Positions 16,853-28,005 of a stretch of 64,000 nucleotides of DNA are shown piece after piece; position 1 is the stretch's first letter, and every line of letters starts with the position of its first letter. The stretch comes from Cupriavidus sp. EM10. GTDB lineage: Bacteria; Pseudomonadota; Gammaproteobacteria; Burkholderiales; Burkholderiaceae. The translations under genes were made by a program, and so were the position numbers. The DNA lies in the NCBI RefSeq assembly GCF_018729255.1, contig NZ_CP076060.1, forward strand, positions 2,046,001-2,110,000. Reading direction: 5' to 3'. Below the pieces are notes generated by a model, which had not been told where the DNA came from, did no database searches, and worked only from the letters and a program-made list of their open reading frames with translations.

Positions 16853-17604
16853 TTACGGTTGCGGTGCGATCTGGTCGACCGCATCGGTGATCAGGCCATC
16901 GAGCCCCCAGGACAGCAGATCGCCGGCCCGCGCCGGGTCGTTGACCGTGTAGCACAGCACCTTGAAGCCGGCCGCATGGGCGTCGGCGATGATCTTCGCG
17001 TCGAGTTCGCGATGGTTCGAATCCAGCGCCACGCAATCCAGGCGCCGCAGCCGGTCGACCCAGTCCGCCGGCAGCTTGTCGAGCAGCAAGGCGCGCGGCA
17101 GGTCCGGCGCAGCCAGGCGCGCCGCTTCGAGCGCAACTTCGGAAAACGACGACAACAGCGGCGGCACGGCTGCACCCTTCCACAAGGAAAGTGCATCAAG
17201 CGCCACCGCGGCACCGGTGCGATATTCGGCGCCCGGCACCGGCTTGATCTCGATATTGACCAGGAAGCCGTTGGCCTGCGTATAGCGGGCGATGGCCGCC
17301 AGCGTCGGCACCGGCTCGCCAGCGAACGCCGGACCATGCCAGGAGCCGGCGTCCAGCATGGCAATTTCGCCAAGCGTCAGCGCATCGACACGCCCGTGGC
17401 CCGAAGTCGTGCGGTCCAGCGTGGCGTCGTGCATCAGCACGGGCTTGCCGTCGCCGGACAGCTTCACGTCGAACTCGAACATCCGGTAGCCGAACGACGC
17501 CCCATGGCGAAACGCCGCCAGCGTGTTCTCGGGCGCCAGCTTGCCAGCGCCACGGTGCGCGATATGGCGCGGATACGGCCAGTTGCCGCCGGCGAAGGAA
17601 GTAC

Positions 17605-17608
<4 letters not shown>
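16853..17608 (-). CDS. ugpQ: Glycerophosphodiester phosphodiesterase (cytoplasmic UgpQ type)
   Basis: A 251-residue GDPD-family TIM-barrel enzyme that hydrolyses glycerophosphodiesters to glycerol-3-phosphate and an alcohol. The catalytic pair is in [15 protein letters not shown] (about residues 15-27); metal ligands are in [17 protein letters not shown]; the late EIKP motif is present. It has no signal peptide, fitting the cytoplasmic UgpQ rather than periplasmic GlpQ. Its ATG overlaps the ugpC stop by four bases, making it the last gene of ugpBAECQ. Confidence 0.93.
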
Positions 17609-18711
<1,103 letters not shown>

Positions 18712-18719
18712 GTCTGACC

Positions 18720-19568
18720 TTATTTTTCCGTTTCCACCAGGCCCTTGACGAACCAGCGTTGCATCAGCACGACCACCACGGCCGGCGGGATCATGGCCAG
18801 CATTACCGTGGCCATCACCAGATTCCAGTCGGTGGCCGCATCGCCCGAGCGGGAGATCATCTGCGTCACGCCCACCACCACGGGCGTCATCGATTTCTGC
18901 GTGGTGATCAGCAGCGGCCACAGGTACTGGTTCCACCCGTAGATGAACTGGATCACGAACAGCGCGGCGATACTGGTGCGCGACAGCGGCAGCACCACGT
19001 CCCAGAAGAAGCGCAGCGGCCCGGCGCCATCGATGCGGGCGGCCTCGGCCAGTTCGTCCGGAATCGTCAGGAAGAACTGGCGGAACAGGAACGTGGCCGT
19101 GGCCGACGCGATGATCGGGATCGTCAGGCCGAAGTAGCTGTCGAGCAGGCCCAGGTCCGACACCACCTTGTAGGTCGGCAGGATCCGCACTTCCACCGGC
19201 AGCATCAGCGTGATGAAGATCATCCAGAAGAAGAACTTGCGCAGCGGAAAGCGGAAATAGACCACCGCAAAGGCCGAGATGATCGAGATGGCGATCTTGC
19301 CCAGCGCGATGCCCAGCGCCATGATCAGGCTGTTCTTCATCATCGTGGACACCGGCGACGCCGACTCGCCCACGCCCTGGAACAGCACCGTGCGATAGTT
19401 TTCGATCAGGTGGCCGCCCGGGATCAGCGTCATGGGGGCGTCCAGCACCTGCTCGGCCGTCAGCGTCGACGCCACGAAGGTCAGGTACACCGGAAATGCC
19501 ACCACGACGATGCCCAGGATCAGCACCACGTGGGTAATGAAGTCCAGTACAGGACGACGCTCTACCAT
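18720..19568 (-). CDS. ugpE: UgpE, permease of the sn-glycerol-3-phosphate ABC transporter
   Basis: A 282-residue inner-membrane permease with six predicted helices. The coupling motif [20 protein letters not shown] (EAA loop, about residues 180-200) contacts UgpC. Length and termini match UgpE of E. coli. It follows ugpA by 14 bases. Confidence 0.94.
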   Translation of the reverse strand: MVERRPVLDFITHVVLILGIVVVAFPVYLTFVASTLTAEQVLDAPMTLIPGGHLIENYRTVLFQGVGESASPVSTMMKNSLIMALGIALGKIAISIISAFAVVYFRFPLRKFFFWMIFITLMLPVEVRILPTYKVVSDLGLLDSYFGLTIPIIASATATFLFRQFFLTIPDELAEAARIDGAGPLRFFWDVVLPLSRTSIAALFVIQFIYGWNQYLWPLLITTQKSMTPVVVGVTQMISRSGDAATDWNLVMATVMLAMIPPAVVVVLMQRWFVKGLVETEK

Positions 19569-19582
19569 TGCCTATCCTCCTG

Positions 19583-20464
19583 TCAGTACTGCACCTTGCG
19601 TTCCACGAAGCGGAACTGCACCACGGTGAGCGCGATCACGATCACCATCAGCACCACCGACTGCGCGGCCGAGCCGCCGATGTCCATGCCCCGGAAGCCG
19701 TCGTGGAACACCTTGTAGACCAGCGTGTTGGTGGAATTGAACGGGCCGCCGTGCGTCACCGCGTCGATGATCGCGAACGTGTCGAAGAACGCGTAGACCA
19801 CATTGATCACAAGCAGGAAGAACGTGGTTGGCGACAGCAGCGGGAACACGATCGACCAGAAACGCTTCCACGGCCCGGCGCCGTCGATGGCCGCCGCCTC
19901 GATCAGCGACTTCGGAATGCTCTGCAGCCCCGCCAGGAAGAACAGGAAGTTGTAGCTGATCTGCTTCCAGGCGGCCGCCAGCACCACCAGCGCCAGCGCC
20001 TGGTTGGCGTCGAGCAGGTAATTCCAGTCCACGCCGATTTTGCGCAGCGCGTACGACACCACGCCCAGCGTCGGGTTGAACATGAACATCCAGAGCACGC
20101 CGGCCACGGCAGGCGCCACGGCGTACGGCCAGATCAGCAGCGTCTTGTAGCCGGTGGCGGCACGCACCACGCGGTCGGCAAAGTACGCCAGCAGCAGCGC
20201 CACCGACAGGCCAACCACGGTCACGCCAACGGCAAACACCGCCGTCACCTGGAACGATTCGATGTAGTTCGGATCGTTCCAGAGTGTGACAAAGTTGTCG
20301 GCGCCAACGAAGTCGAGGTTGATGCCGAAGGCATCCTGCTGCAGCATCGACTGCCACAGCGCCTGCCCGGCGGGCAGGAAGAAGAAGACCAGCGTGATGA
20401 CGATCTGCGGCAGCACCAGCAGATACGGCAGCCACGGCGACCGGAATACGACGCGTTTTTCCAT
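19583..20464 (-). CDS. ugpA: UgpA, permease of the sn-glycerol-3-phosphate ABC transporter
   Basis: A 293-residue inner-membrane permease with six helices. The EAA coupling loop is [18 protein letters not shown], about 90 residues from the C-terminus. The ATG at 20464 ([16 protein letters not shown]) is preferred over a longer upstream frame, as it matches UgpA N-termini. It forms the heterodimeric channel with UgpE. A stem-loop lies between ugpB and this gene. Confidence 0.94.
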   Translation of the reverse strand: MEKRVVFRSPWLPYLLVLPQIVITLVFFFLPAGQALWQSMLQQDAFGINLDFVGADNFVTLWNDPNYIESFQVTAVFAVGVTVVGLSVALLLAYFADRVVRAATGYKTLLIWPYAVAPAVAGVLWMFMFNPTLGVVSYALRKIGVDWNYLLDANQALALVVLAAAWKQISYNFLFFLAGLQSIPKSLIEAAAIDGAGPWKRFWSIVFPLLSPTTFFLLVINVVYAFFDTFAIIDAVTHGGPFNSTNTLVYKVFHDGFRGMDIGGSAAQSVVLMVIVIALTVVQFRFVERKVQY

Positions 20465-20507
20465 GGGATGGATTCCGCCTTGATCCTGAACGACTGAACA
20501 AACGTCA

Positions 20508-20536
20508 AGCGGGCGACGGTTGTGCCGCCGCCCGCT
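20508..20536 (-). promoter_or_regulatory. Intercistronic stem-loop between ugpB and ugpA
   Basis: Eight-base arms AGCGGGCG / CGCCCGCT bracket a GC-rich loop in the 93-bp gap after ugpB. There is no U-run, so partial termination or 3' stabilisation of the abundant binding-protein message is more likely than full termination. This is a common device in binding-protein operons (inference here). Confidence 0.5.
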
Positions 20537-20557
20537 CGGGTCCTGCACCGGCCGGTG

Positions 20558-21868
20558 TTATTCCCGGGCGGTCTTCTGGAAGCGTTCCAGCTGCTCGTTG
20601 CCGCGCGCCACGGCCGCGTCCAGCGCCGCCTTCGGCTCCTTCTTGCCGGCCCACACCGATTCGAGTTCCTCGTCGACGATCGTGCGGATCTGCACCAGGT
20701 TGCCCAGGCGCACGCCGCGCGACTTCTCGGTGGTCTTCACGACCATCTGCTCGACCGAAACATCGGCACCCGGGTTCTTGTCGTAATAGCCCGACTTCTT
20801 GGTCAGTTCGTAGGCGGCCATCGTCACCGGCAGGTAGCCGGTGGCCTGGTGCCAGTCGGACTGGATCTCGGGCTGCGACAGGAACGTGAAGAACCTGGCC
20901 ACGCCCTTGTATTCGTCGGCCTTCTTGCCGCCCATCACCCACAGCGAGGCGCCGCCGATGATCGTGTTCTGCGGCGCGCCCTGCACGTCCGCGTAGTACG
21001 GCAGTTGCGACACGCCGAACTGGAACTTGGCGTTTTTACGAATATTGGCCAGCGACGCCGACGAACCCGTGAACATCGCGCATTCGCCGTTGTAGAACTT
21101 GGCCTGCGACTCCGACTTGCGGCCGCCGTAGCTGAAATAGCCCTTCTTGACCATTTCCTGCAGGTTGGTGATGTGCTTCACGTGCAACGGGCTGTTGAAG
21201 ACCAGGCGCGCGTCGGTGCCGCCGAAGCCATTGTTCTTGGTCGCGAACAGCGTGTTGTGCCAGGCCGAGAAGCTTTCCAGGTGCACCCAGCTCTGCCAGT
21301 CGGTGGTGTAGGCGCAACTGCTGCCCGCCGCCTTGAGCTTGGCCGAGTACTGCATCACCTCCGGCCAGGTCTTCGGCGGCGCCGACAGGCCGGCCTTTTT
21401 GAAGGCGTCCTTGTTGTAATAGAAGACGGTGGTCGAGCTGTTGAACGGGAACGACAGCATCTCGCCCTTCGACGAGGTGTAGTAGCCCGCCACGGCCGGG
21501 ATGTAGGCCTTCTGGTCGAACTTCTCGCCGGCTTCCTTCATGACGACGGACACCGGCTTGATGGCGCCCTTGGCGCTCATCATGGTGGCCGTGCCCACTT
21601 CGAAGACCTGCAGGATGGCCGGGGCGCCGCCCGCGCGGAACGCCGCGATGCCGGCAGCCATCGTCTCGTCGTAGTTACCCTTGTTAACGGGCACGATCTT
21701 GTAGTCGGACTGGCTGGCGTTGAACTTGTTGGCGATCTCGTTCACCTTGTCGTTCAGCGCGCCCTGCATGGCGTGCCACCACTGGATCTCTACGGCTGCG
21801 TGGGCCGTGCCGGCCAGGGCCAGGCTGGCCACGGCGGCGAATTTCAACGCAAAGCGCGGGAAGGACAT
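20558..21868 (-). CDS. ugpB: UgpB, periplasmic sn-glycerol-3-phosphate-binding protein
   Basis: A 436-residue family-1 extracellular solute-binding protein. A Sec signal peptide (residues 1-24, ending TAHA before [11 protein letters not shown]) directs it to the periplasm. Conserved ligand-pocket segments of UgpB are visible ([24 protein letters not shown]). The start at 21868 was chosen because AGGAG lies eight bases upstream; an ATG at 21874 is too close to it. It heads ugpBAECQ, and a candidate Pho box with a -10 lies 54-86 bases upstream. Confidence 0.95.
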   Translation of the reverse strand: MSFPRFALKFAAVASLALAGTAHAAVEIQWWHAMQGALNDKVNEIANKFNASQSDYKIVPVNKGNYDETMAAGIAAFRAGGAPAILQVFEVGTATMMSAKGAIKPVSVVMKEAGEKFDQKAYIPAVAGYYTSSKGEMLSFPFNSSTTVFYYNKDAFKKAGLSAPPKTWPEVMQYSAKLKAAGSSCAYTTDWQSWVHLESFSAWHNTLFATKNNGFGGTDARLVFNSPLHVKHITNLQEMVKKGYFSYGGRKSESQAKFYNGECAMFTGSSASLANIRKNAKFQFGVSQLPYYADVQGAPQNTIIGGASLWVMGGKKADEYKGVARFFTFLSQPEIQSDWHQATGYLPVTMAAYELTKKSGYYDKNPGADVSVEQMVVKTTEKSRGVRLGNLVQIRTIVDEELESVWAGKKEPKAALDAAVARGNEQLERFQKTARE

Positions 21869-21921
21869 TGGCATTTCTCCTAAGGCCATTCGGTGCGACA
21901 GTTTTTTTGAAAAAGCGACCG

Positions 21922-21954
21922 ACTGTATGCATTTTTGTGACAGGCATGTTACGC
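21922..21954 (-). promoter_or_regulatory. Candidate Pho box and -10 for the ugp operon
   Basis: On the minus strand, GCGTAAC-N4-CTGTCAC (21937-21954) has one perfect and one partial 7-base PhoB half-site at the normal 11-base spacing. Nine bases later is TACAGT (21922-21927), a plausible -10 where PhoB replaces the -35 element. PhoB control of ugp is established in E. coli; here it is inferred from the sequence. Confidence 0.6.
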
Positions 21955-22072
21955 CGCTCTGTTGTCACCGAACACCGGGCAAACCCGGCCTTGCGCAAGA
22001 GAATGTTGCAGCATATTGACGACCGCCAATTGCGGCGCCGGACGCGGGTCGCCACGGCTACAATGCCCCGCC

Positions 22073-22879
22073 ATGACCGTACCGATTTCCTTTTCCGCCC
22101 TGCCCGACAGCGCACTGCGCCGCGTCCGCGGCATCCTGACCGACATCGACGGCACGCTGACCACCGACGGCCGCCTGCCCGCCTCCACCTATGTCGCGCT
22201 CGATCGGCTGAAACGCGCGGGCCTGCACGTGATTCCGGTCACGGGCCGCTGCATCGCGTGGGCCGAAATCCTGACGCGGCTGTGGCCGGTCGACGCGATC
22301 ATCGGCGAAAACGGCGCGTTTTACTCTCATCTGATCGACAACAAGCTGGTCACCCGCTTCCTGGACGATGCCCCGACGCGCGAGGCCAACCTGTTTCGCA
22401 TCCACGCGCTGGGCCAGCAGATCCTGCGCGAGGTACCCGGCTGCGCGCTGGCGTCCGACCAGGCCTGGCACGCCGCCGACCTGGCGATCGACCATGCCGA
22501 GGACGTGTCGCCGCTGCCCCAGGCCGCCGTCGATCGCATCGTGGCCATCATGCGCGGCGCCGGCATGACGGCCACCGTCAGCTCGATCCACGTGAACGGC
22601 TGGTTTGGCCATCACGACAAGCTGTCGATGAGCCGGCTCTGCGTGGCCGAACTGCTTGGCGACGATATCGACGCGCAGCGCGATGAATGGCTGTTTATTG
22701 GCGATTCGGCCAACGACGTGGCGATGTTCGGCCATTTCCCATTGTCGGTCGGCGTGGCCAACGTGCGGGACATCCTGGACACGCTGCCGGTAAAGCCGGC
22801 CTATATCACCGACGCCGCCGGCGGTGAAGGATTTAGTGAAATGGCGGAAAGGGTGTTAAAGCTGAAACAGTTGGCATGA
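22073..22879 (+). CDS. HAD-superfamily hydrolase, Cof-type IIB phosphatase
   Basis: A 268-residue HAD phosphatase. Motif I is DIDGTLTTDG (nucleophile and acid-base Asp near residues 24-26), motif II lies in VIPVTGRC, and motif IV is IGDSANDVAMF (about residue 222). The cap resembles C2B (Cof/mannosyl-3-phosphoglycerate and sucrose-phosphate phosphatase-like) enzymes. The substrate is unknown; a sugar phosphate or phosphoglycolate is possible. The ATG at 22073 was chosen because TACAAT at 22059-22064 would place the transcript start at or within two bases of it, suggesting a leaderless or nearly leaderless mRNA. It is divergent from ugpB. Confidence 0.85.
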   Translation: MTVPISFSALPDSALRRVRGILTDIDGTLTTDGRLPASTYVALDRLKRAGLHVIPVTGRCIAWAEILTRLWPVDAIIGENGAFYSHLIDNKLVTRFLDDAPTREANLFRIHALGQQILREVPGCALASDQAWHAADLAIDHAEDVSPLPQAAVDRIVAIMRGAGMTATVSSIHVNGWFGHHDKLSMSRLCVAELLGDDIDAQRDEWLFIGDSANDVAMFGHFPLSVGVANVRDILDTLPVKPAYITDAAGGEGFSEMAERVLKLKQLA

Positions 22880-23003
22880 CGCCCATCAACTAGCGTCGAT
22901 GTTCCCCTCCAACGGGTAGTAATCCTTCGAGTCGCCCCGGTATAAGCACGGCTGCGCCGCACTGGCCGGCGATACCAACGATACCGAGACTTGAGGGGAA
23001 ATC

Positions 23004-24710
23004 ATGACGCACAAGCTGCGCAAGTTGTCACGTCCATCGTCCGCCACGGTGGCCATGCTGCTGCTAATGGCGGGAACATTGGGTGCCTGCGGGGGAGGCG
23101 GCGACGACGGCAAACAGCCGTCCCAACCCGTGACGGCCACCGTTCCGCCCAACACGCCCCAAGTCACTCCGACCGAGCCACCCGAGCCACCTCCGCCGCC
23201 GCCCACATTGGCGCCGGCCTGCACCGATTGCGGCGCCACCGATGCAAACAGCTACGCAGGAAATGGCGTCGGGGTGTGGCAGGCCATCAACGCCACGTCC
23301 GAAAGTCACGACGTACCCCTCAATATCGCCGGCCTGGACGGCCAGGAGGTGACGCTGGTCCTGACCAATACAACCGGCATCCCCAAGATCATGCCGACCA
23401 TCGCGCTGACCACGCCGCAGGCGCCGACCGTCGCCGCAAGCATGCTCCAGTGGGACCACGGCGCGACATCCGTAAAGCAGCAGATTGCCGACTTCAACCG
23501 CGAAGGCTGGGTTGCACTGGCCGGCAAGCGGGGCGATACCCCCAGCTACTCCATTCGCAACCGGCGTACCCTGGCGGCGGTGAACGACACCAGGAACTGG
23601 TACAACGAGGTCGATAACACCACCCGTTCGGCGCGCCTGGTCCGCCAAGGCACGACCAGCGACGGGACCACCGTCAATTTCTGGCTGGAAGAATCGGAAA
23701 GCGCCCCTGACAGGGTGAGTCCGGCCATCCTCGATTCGCTGTTTGGCAGCTTTACCCCTGCCGGACGGATCTACGACATGCTCAAATCGATCGGCGGTCC
23801 GGTCTGGGGCCCGCATGCCTACCCTGATTTGATTCCCGCCACCGGCCAGCCCATCGATATCGTGATCCTGAATTTCGACAGGAATGGTGAGCCGCTTGGC
23901 CTGCTCGGGTACTTCCATGCCCGGAATGCCTTCGCCCGGGATGCCACGACCAATCCACACAGCAACGAATCCGTGTCGCTGTACCTGGACGCCGAGACGC
24001 TCTACCTGGGCGGACCCGTGGCCTTCAGGGAAATGCACATAACGATGGCACATGAAGCGATGCATATGCAGAACTTCTACCGCCGCGGCGTGCTCCGAGG
24101 ACCGAAGCACGTCTTCGACCGCTGGCTGGAGGAAGCCTCGGCGATGATGATGGAGGACTTCGCGAGCCATACGGTCGATCCAGCCCACCATTCGATCAGA
24201 GACATACAGTTCCCCGGTTATGTCGCCGAGAACATGTACAACTGCAATCTCACCGGCTCGACGACATCGACCAGTGTTTGCGACACCTACGCCGTCGGCG
24301 GCTCGTTCGGCGGCTTCCTGAACCGGCAGCTTGGCCTGGACTTCTACAGGAACCTGCTGAACAACTTCAGCAGCACCTCGTCGGTCATGGTGCTCGAATC
24401 GGCCATCCGCTCGACTGCGCCGTCGTCAGGTATTGGCGACCAGCTACGCAAGTTCGCGGCGACGTCGGGCGCGCTGATGCGGTCGCCCAGCCCGGCCGGA
24501 TTCGGCTTCCCGGCTCGAGTGGATGGCGGTTTCACACTGCCGGCCATCGATCCGCAGGCGTATCTGCCGCTCCGGACGCTGGCCCAGTCGGTGCCGCTCT
24601 TGCTCGCACCGTATGGCAGCCTGCCGATCTCGCGCGGCGCGGTGCGCGGTGCATTCAGCGAAACGGTGACGATTCCGCCCGGTACAACGCTGTCCGTCGT
24701 GGTTCAATGA
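23004..24710 (+). CDS. Lipoprotein zinc metallopeptidase, M30 (hyicolysin)-like
   Basis: A 568-residue predicted lipoprotein. A signal peptide ends in lipobox LGAC (Cys29), followed by a Gly/Asp and Pro-rich linker to about residue 70. The peptidase domain has HEAMH at 350-354 and, 21 residues later, WLEEASAMMMED, a likely third zinc-ligand Glu, as in gluzincin/M30-type peptidases. A start-proximal GAGGGGAAATC ribosome site supports the ATG at 23004. It probably acts on the cell surface or in the periplasm; the substrate is unknown. A small lipoprotein gene lies 69 bases downstream and may be co-transcribed. Confidence 0.75.
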   Translation: MTHKLRKLSRPSSATVAMLLLMAGTLGACGGGGDDGKQPSQPVTATVPPNTPQVTPTEPPEPPPPPPTLAPACTDCGATDANSYAGNGVGVWQAINATSESHDVPLNIAGLDGQEVTLVLTNTTGIPKIMPTIALTTPQAPTVAASMLQWDHGATSVKQQIADFNREGWVALAGKRGDTPSYSIRNRRTLAAVNDTRNWYNEVDNTTRSARLVRQGTTSDGTTVNFWLEESESAPDRVSPAILDSLFGSFTPAGRIYDMLKSIGGPVWGPHAYPDLIPATGQPIDIVILNFDRNGEPLGLLGYFHARNAFARDATTNPHSNESVSLYLDAETLYLGGPVAFREMHITMAHEAMHMQNFYRRGVLRGPKHVFDRWLEEASAMMMEDFASHTVDPAHHSIRDIQFPGYVAENMYNCNLTGSTTSTSVCDTYAVGGSFGGFLNRQLGLDFYRNLLNNFSSTSSVMVLESAIRSTAPSSGIGDQLRKFAATSGALMRSPSPAGFGFPARVDGGFTLPAIDPQAYLPLRTLAQSVPLLLAPYGSLPISRGAVRGAFSETVTIPPGTTLSVVVQ

Positions 24711-24779
24711 GCGGGATCCAATGACAGGCGGCGGGGCCGTCCCGACGGCCCCGCATTTGGCAGATTTCGGAGACAAGGC

Positions 24780-25100
24780 GTGAAAGCAAAGCTCGGCGCA
24801 CTGTTCGCGGCAGGCATCGTCGCATCAGGCATTGCGGCATGCACGACAAATCCATTGGCGGCGCCCAGGCAGACGCTGGTCGGGGAGATCCGGATCAAGG
24901 GCAGCGACCCCTTCCCCACGATCATGCTGGAAACCACCGACAAGAACTGGTGGGAATTGCGCGGCCTGCCGGTGGCCGAGGCGCGCGCGCTCGCTGGCAG
25001 GCGTGTGGAGGCGCACGGGACGGTCGTGATCCCGCCTGGGCCCGGCACATGGCTGCCAGCGCTGCGTGTGGATGATCTTCCCAAGCCCGTGGACCCCTGA
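24780..25100 (+). CDS. Small lipoprotein of unknown function
   Basis: A 106-residue protein starting at GTG (24780) with GGAGA about nine bases upstream. The signal peptide ends in a lipobox with IAAC, giving a lipidated Cys near residue 21. The remaining ~85 residues alternate hydrophobic and charged residues and contain GEIRIKG and GRRVEAHGTVV segments suggestive of a small OB-type beta barrel. I do not recognise a named family. It lies behind the M30-like peptidase and ahead of a terminator, so the pair may form a unit. Confidence 0.7.
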   Translation: MKAKLGALFAAGIVASGIAACTTNPLAAPRQTLVGEIRIKGSDPFPTIMLETTDKNWWELRGLPVAEARALAGRRVEAHGTVVIPPGPGTWLPALRVDDLPKPVDP

Positions 25101-25120
25101 ACAGGCGCCACTGAAATGAA

Positions 25121-25150
25121 AAGGGAGACCTCGCAAGGCCTCCCTTTCTT
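25121..25150. terminator. Bidirectional terminator between the small lipoprotein and ntrC
   Basis: The stem AAGGGAGACC / GGCCTCCCTT has one mismatch and a short loop. It is followed by TTCTT on the plus strand and preceded by A-rich sequence that gives TTTTCATTT on the minus strand. It lies between convergent genes. Confidence 0.7.
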
Positions 25151-25179
25151 ATTGGAGCAGCGAAACACGCGCCCGGGCT

Positions 25180-26769
25180 TCAGTCGAATCCCAATTCCTG
25201 CAGCTTCCGCGTAATCGTATTTCGGCCAATCCCGAGCCGGGTCGCGGCTTCCACGCGGCGCCCGCGCGTAACGCCTAGCGCGGCTTCCAGCACGGCCTTC
25301 TCGAAGCGGCGGGTCAATGCGTCCATGACTTCCTGCTGACCTGACTCCAGCATCGATTTGGCTTCGCCTGCCAGCAGGGTTTCCCAGCTCTGCGTGACGG
25401 CCGGGGCGGCATAGGCGGGCGCCATCGCGGGGGACGTCGCCACCATCGGCGGACGCGTGGCCACCAGGGTGTCCCCATCGCCACCATGCGCGCCCATGCT
25501 GTAGTCGGACGTTTCCAGCGCGTCGTAGTCGCCGGCCGGGCGGATCTCGGCCACCGCCGAACGCGGTGCCGACACGCTTTCGCCATGCCCGGCGTCGATC
25601 ATCTCGCGCGGCAGATCCTTGACCTCGATGGTCTGCGCCGGCGCCATCACGGTCAGCCAGTTGCACAGGTTCTCAAGCTGGCGCACGTTGCCCGGGAACG
25701 GCAGCGTGCTGACGTAGGTCAATGCCTCGTCCGACATGCGCTTGGGCTCCACGCCCAGTTCCTTGGCGCTCTTCTGCAGGAAATGGCGCGCCAGCAGCGT
25801 GATGTCCTCGGGACGCTCGCGCAGCGGCGGCAGCCGCAGCCGGATCACGTTCAGGCGGTGGAACAAATCCTCGCGGAACAGCCCTTCCTTGACGCGGGTT
25901 TCCAGATTCTGGTGGGTGGCGGCAATGACACGCACATTGGCGCGCAACGGGTTATGGCCCCCGACGCGATAGAAATTGCCGTCCGACAGCACGCGCAACA
26001 GCCGCGTCTGCAGATCGAATGGCATATCGCCGATTTCGTCGAGGAACAGCGTGCCGCCTTCGGCCTGTTCGAAGCGGCCGCGCCGCATGGTCTGCGCACC
26101 CGTAAAGGCGCCGCGCTCATGGCCGAACAGCTCGGATTCCAGCAGGTCCTTGGGGATCGCCGCCGTGTTCAGCGCAATGAACGGACCATTCGCACGCGGG
26201 CTGTGCTTGTGCAGCGCGCGGGCCACCAGTTCCTTGCCGGTACCGGACTCGCCCGTGATCATCACCGTCACGTTCGATTGGGACAGGCGGCCGATGGCCC
26301 GGAAGACGTCCTGCATGGCCGGCGCCTGGCCCAGGATCTCGGGCGCATCGACTAGCCGATCGTCCATTTCCTCCTCGCGCAGGCTTTCCTCCAGCGCGCG
26401 GCGGATCAGTTCGACGGCCTTGTCGACATCGAACGGCTTGGCCAGGTATTCGAACGCGCCGCCCTGGAAGGCCGCCACGGCGCTGTCCAGGTCCGAGTAC
26501 GCGGTCATCACGATGACCGGCAGCCCGGGGTGGCGCGCCTTGATGGCCTGCAGCAGGTCCAGACCCGACCCGCCAGGCATGCGGATATCGGAAATCAGGA
26601 CTTGCGGCTCGTCCTCTTCCAACGCCGCGAGCACGTCGCGCACGTTGGTAAAACTGCGGGAGAGCAGGCTTTCACGGGCAAGGGCCTTTTCGAGGACCCA
26701 GCGGATTGATTGATCGTCGTCGACTATCCAGATCGGCTTCATGTGCGTCGCTTGTCTGCTCGGTGTCAT
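25180..26769 (-). CDS. ntrC: NtrC, nitrogen-regulation sigma-54 activator
   Basis: A 529-residue response regulator. The receiver domain has VDDD and the phospho-acceptor Asp in LISDIRMPG (about residue 61). The AAA+ domain has Walker A GESGTGKE, the sigma-54 contact loop ESELFGHERGAFTGA and Walker B TLFLDEIGDMP. A Fis-type helix-turn-helix (RRVEAATRLGIGRNTITRKLQEL) ends the protein, split by a low-complexity linker of about 80 residues. The ATG at 26769 has GGGAG five bases upstream; an ATG at 26742 (MKPIWIVDDD) is nearer the family start but lacks a good site. It is downstream of ntrB, its kinase, and the glnA promoter carries its binding site. Confidence 0.95.
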   Translation of the reverse strand: MTPSRQATHMKPIWIVDDDQSIRWVLEKALARESLLSRSFTNVRDVLAALEEDEPQVLISDIRMPGGSGLDLLQAIKARHPGLPVIVMTAYSDLDSAVAAFQGGAFEYLAKPFDVDKAVELIRRALEESLREEEMDDRLVDAPEILGQAPAMQDVFRAIGRLSQSNVTVMITGESGTGKELVARALHKHSPRANGPFIALNTAAIPKDLLESELFGHERGAFTGAQTMRRGRFEQAEGGTLFLDEIGDMPFDLQTRLLRVLSDGNFYRVGGHNPLRANVRVIAATHQNLETRVKEGLFREDLFHRLNVIRLRLPPLRERPEDITLLARHFLQKSAKELGVEPKRMSDEALTYVSTLPFPGNVRQLENLCNWLTVMAPAQTIEVKDLPREMIDAGHGESVSAPRSAVAEIRPAGDYDALETSDYSMGAHGGDGDTLVATRPPMVATSPAMAPAYAAPAVTQSWETLLAGEAKSMLESGQQEVMDALTRRFEKAVLEAALGVTRGRRVEAATRLGIGRNTITRKLQELGFD

Positions 26770-26827
26770 GTGGTCTCCCGTATGACCGGCTGGATCGACG
26801 CGCCGGACGCGTCGAGGCTTCGACAGG

Positions 26828-28000
26828 TCAGTGCAGCGGCAGCAGGATACGGAAGTCGGTACAGCCCGGCCGGCTCTCGCATTCGATCAAGCCCTCGTGC
26901 TGCTGCACGAAGGTTTGAGCGAGTGTGAGACCGAGACCGCTACCGCCATCCCTTCCCGACACCAGCGGATAGAAGATGCGTTCGCGAATGTCCTCGGGGA
27001 TGCCCGGGCCGTTGTCTGTCACATGCAAGTCCAATGCCAGCTTGTACAAACGCTTGGCAATCGTGACCTGGCGCGCCACCCGGGTCCGCAGGATGATCTG
27101 CGCATCGCCCCGCGCAATGCGCTCGTGCAGCGCCTGCGCCGCGTTGTGGACGATGTTCAGCACGGCCTGGATCAGCTGTTCCATGTCGCCGCGCAGCTCC
27201 GGCAGGCTGGCATCGTAGTCGCGCACGATATCTAGCCCGTTCGGGAATTCGGCCAACACCACGGAACGCACGCGTTCCAGCACCTCGTGGATATTGAGTT
27301 CGGAGACGATATGCGGATGCCTATGGGGCTCCAGCAGGCGGTCCACCAGCGTCTGCAGGCGGTCCGACTCCTTGATGATGACCTGCGTGTACTCGCGCAG
27401 CGCCCGCTCGGGCAGCTCGAACTCCAGCAGCTGCGCCGCCCCGCGGATGCCGCCCAGCGGGTTCTTGATCTCGTGCGCCAGGTTGCGGATCAGTTCCTTG
27501 TTGGCCGATGTCAGGTCGATCAGCCGTTCCTCGCGGTCGCTGCGCACCTTCTGCTCGTTGAGCAGTATCTCGACCAGCGCGATGCTCGAATAGCCCTCGA
27601 TGCCGCCCACCACCACGTGGGCGTGCAGCGGCTCCTGCAGCGGCGGGCGCAGCACCAGGTCCTGGCGGCGCACATCCACCTGCCGGGCCATGACCGAATC
27701 GATCATCGTGTCCAGCTCTTCCGACGCCCCAAACAGGTCGGGCAGCGTCAGCTCCACCATCGCCTTGCGCGACATGGCAAAGCTGGCCTCGGCGGCCGGG
27801 TTGGCGTACACCACCCGCAGCCCCGGCTGGCGCACCAGCAGCACCGGGTTGGCCACCACGTCCAGGCCGGGATGCAATGCAAAATCGCCCAATGGCAGGA
27901 TATCGGCATCGCGCGCTTCCAGGCCCACGGGATCGGCCGCTTCCGGCTTGCGGTCGGCCCCGGTTACCTTGCGCGAAACTCCGCGAATCAGGCGACGCAT
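26828..28000 (-). CDS. ntrB: NtrB, nitrogen-regulation sensor histidine kinase
   Basis: A 390-residue soluble PII-responsive kinase that phosphorylates NtrC when nitrogen is limiting. A PAS-like domain covers about residues 50-150. The H-box is NLAHEIKNPLGGIRG with His176, and the ATPase motifs are the N-box IVHNAAQAL, G1 DNGPGIP and G2 GSGLGLT. No membrane segments are present, as expected for NtrB. The ntrC start lies 58 bases downstream. Confidence 0.95.
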   Translation of the reverse strand: MRRLIRGVSRKVTGADRKPEAADPVGLEARDADILPLGDFALHPGLDVVANPVLLVRQPGLRVVYANPAAEASFAMSRKAMVELTLPDLFGASEELDTMIDSVMARQVDVRRQDLVLRPPLQEPLHAHVVVGGIEGYSSIALVEILLNEQKVRSDREERLIDLTSANKELIRNLAHEIKNPLGGIRGAAQLLEFELPERALREYTQVIIKESDRLQTLVDRLLEPHRHPHIVSELNIHEVLERVRSVVLAEFPNGLDIVRDYDASLPELRGDMEQLIQAVLNIVHNAAQALHERIARGDAQIILRTRVARQVTIAKRLYKLALDLHVTDNGPGIPEDIRERIFYPLVSGRDGGSGLGLTLAQTFVQQHEGLIECESRPGCTDFRILLPLH

Positions 28001-28005
28001 CGGTT

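Noticed and set aside
20508..20536. Full terminator between ugpB and ugpA
   Set aside because: No U-run follows and the downstream genes clearly belong to the same transporter; kept only as an intercistronic stem-loop.
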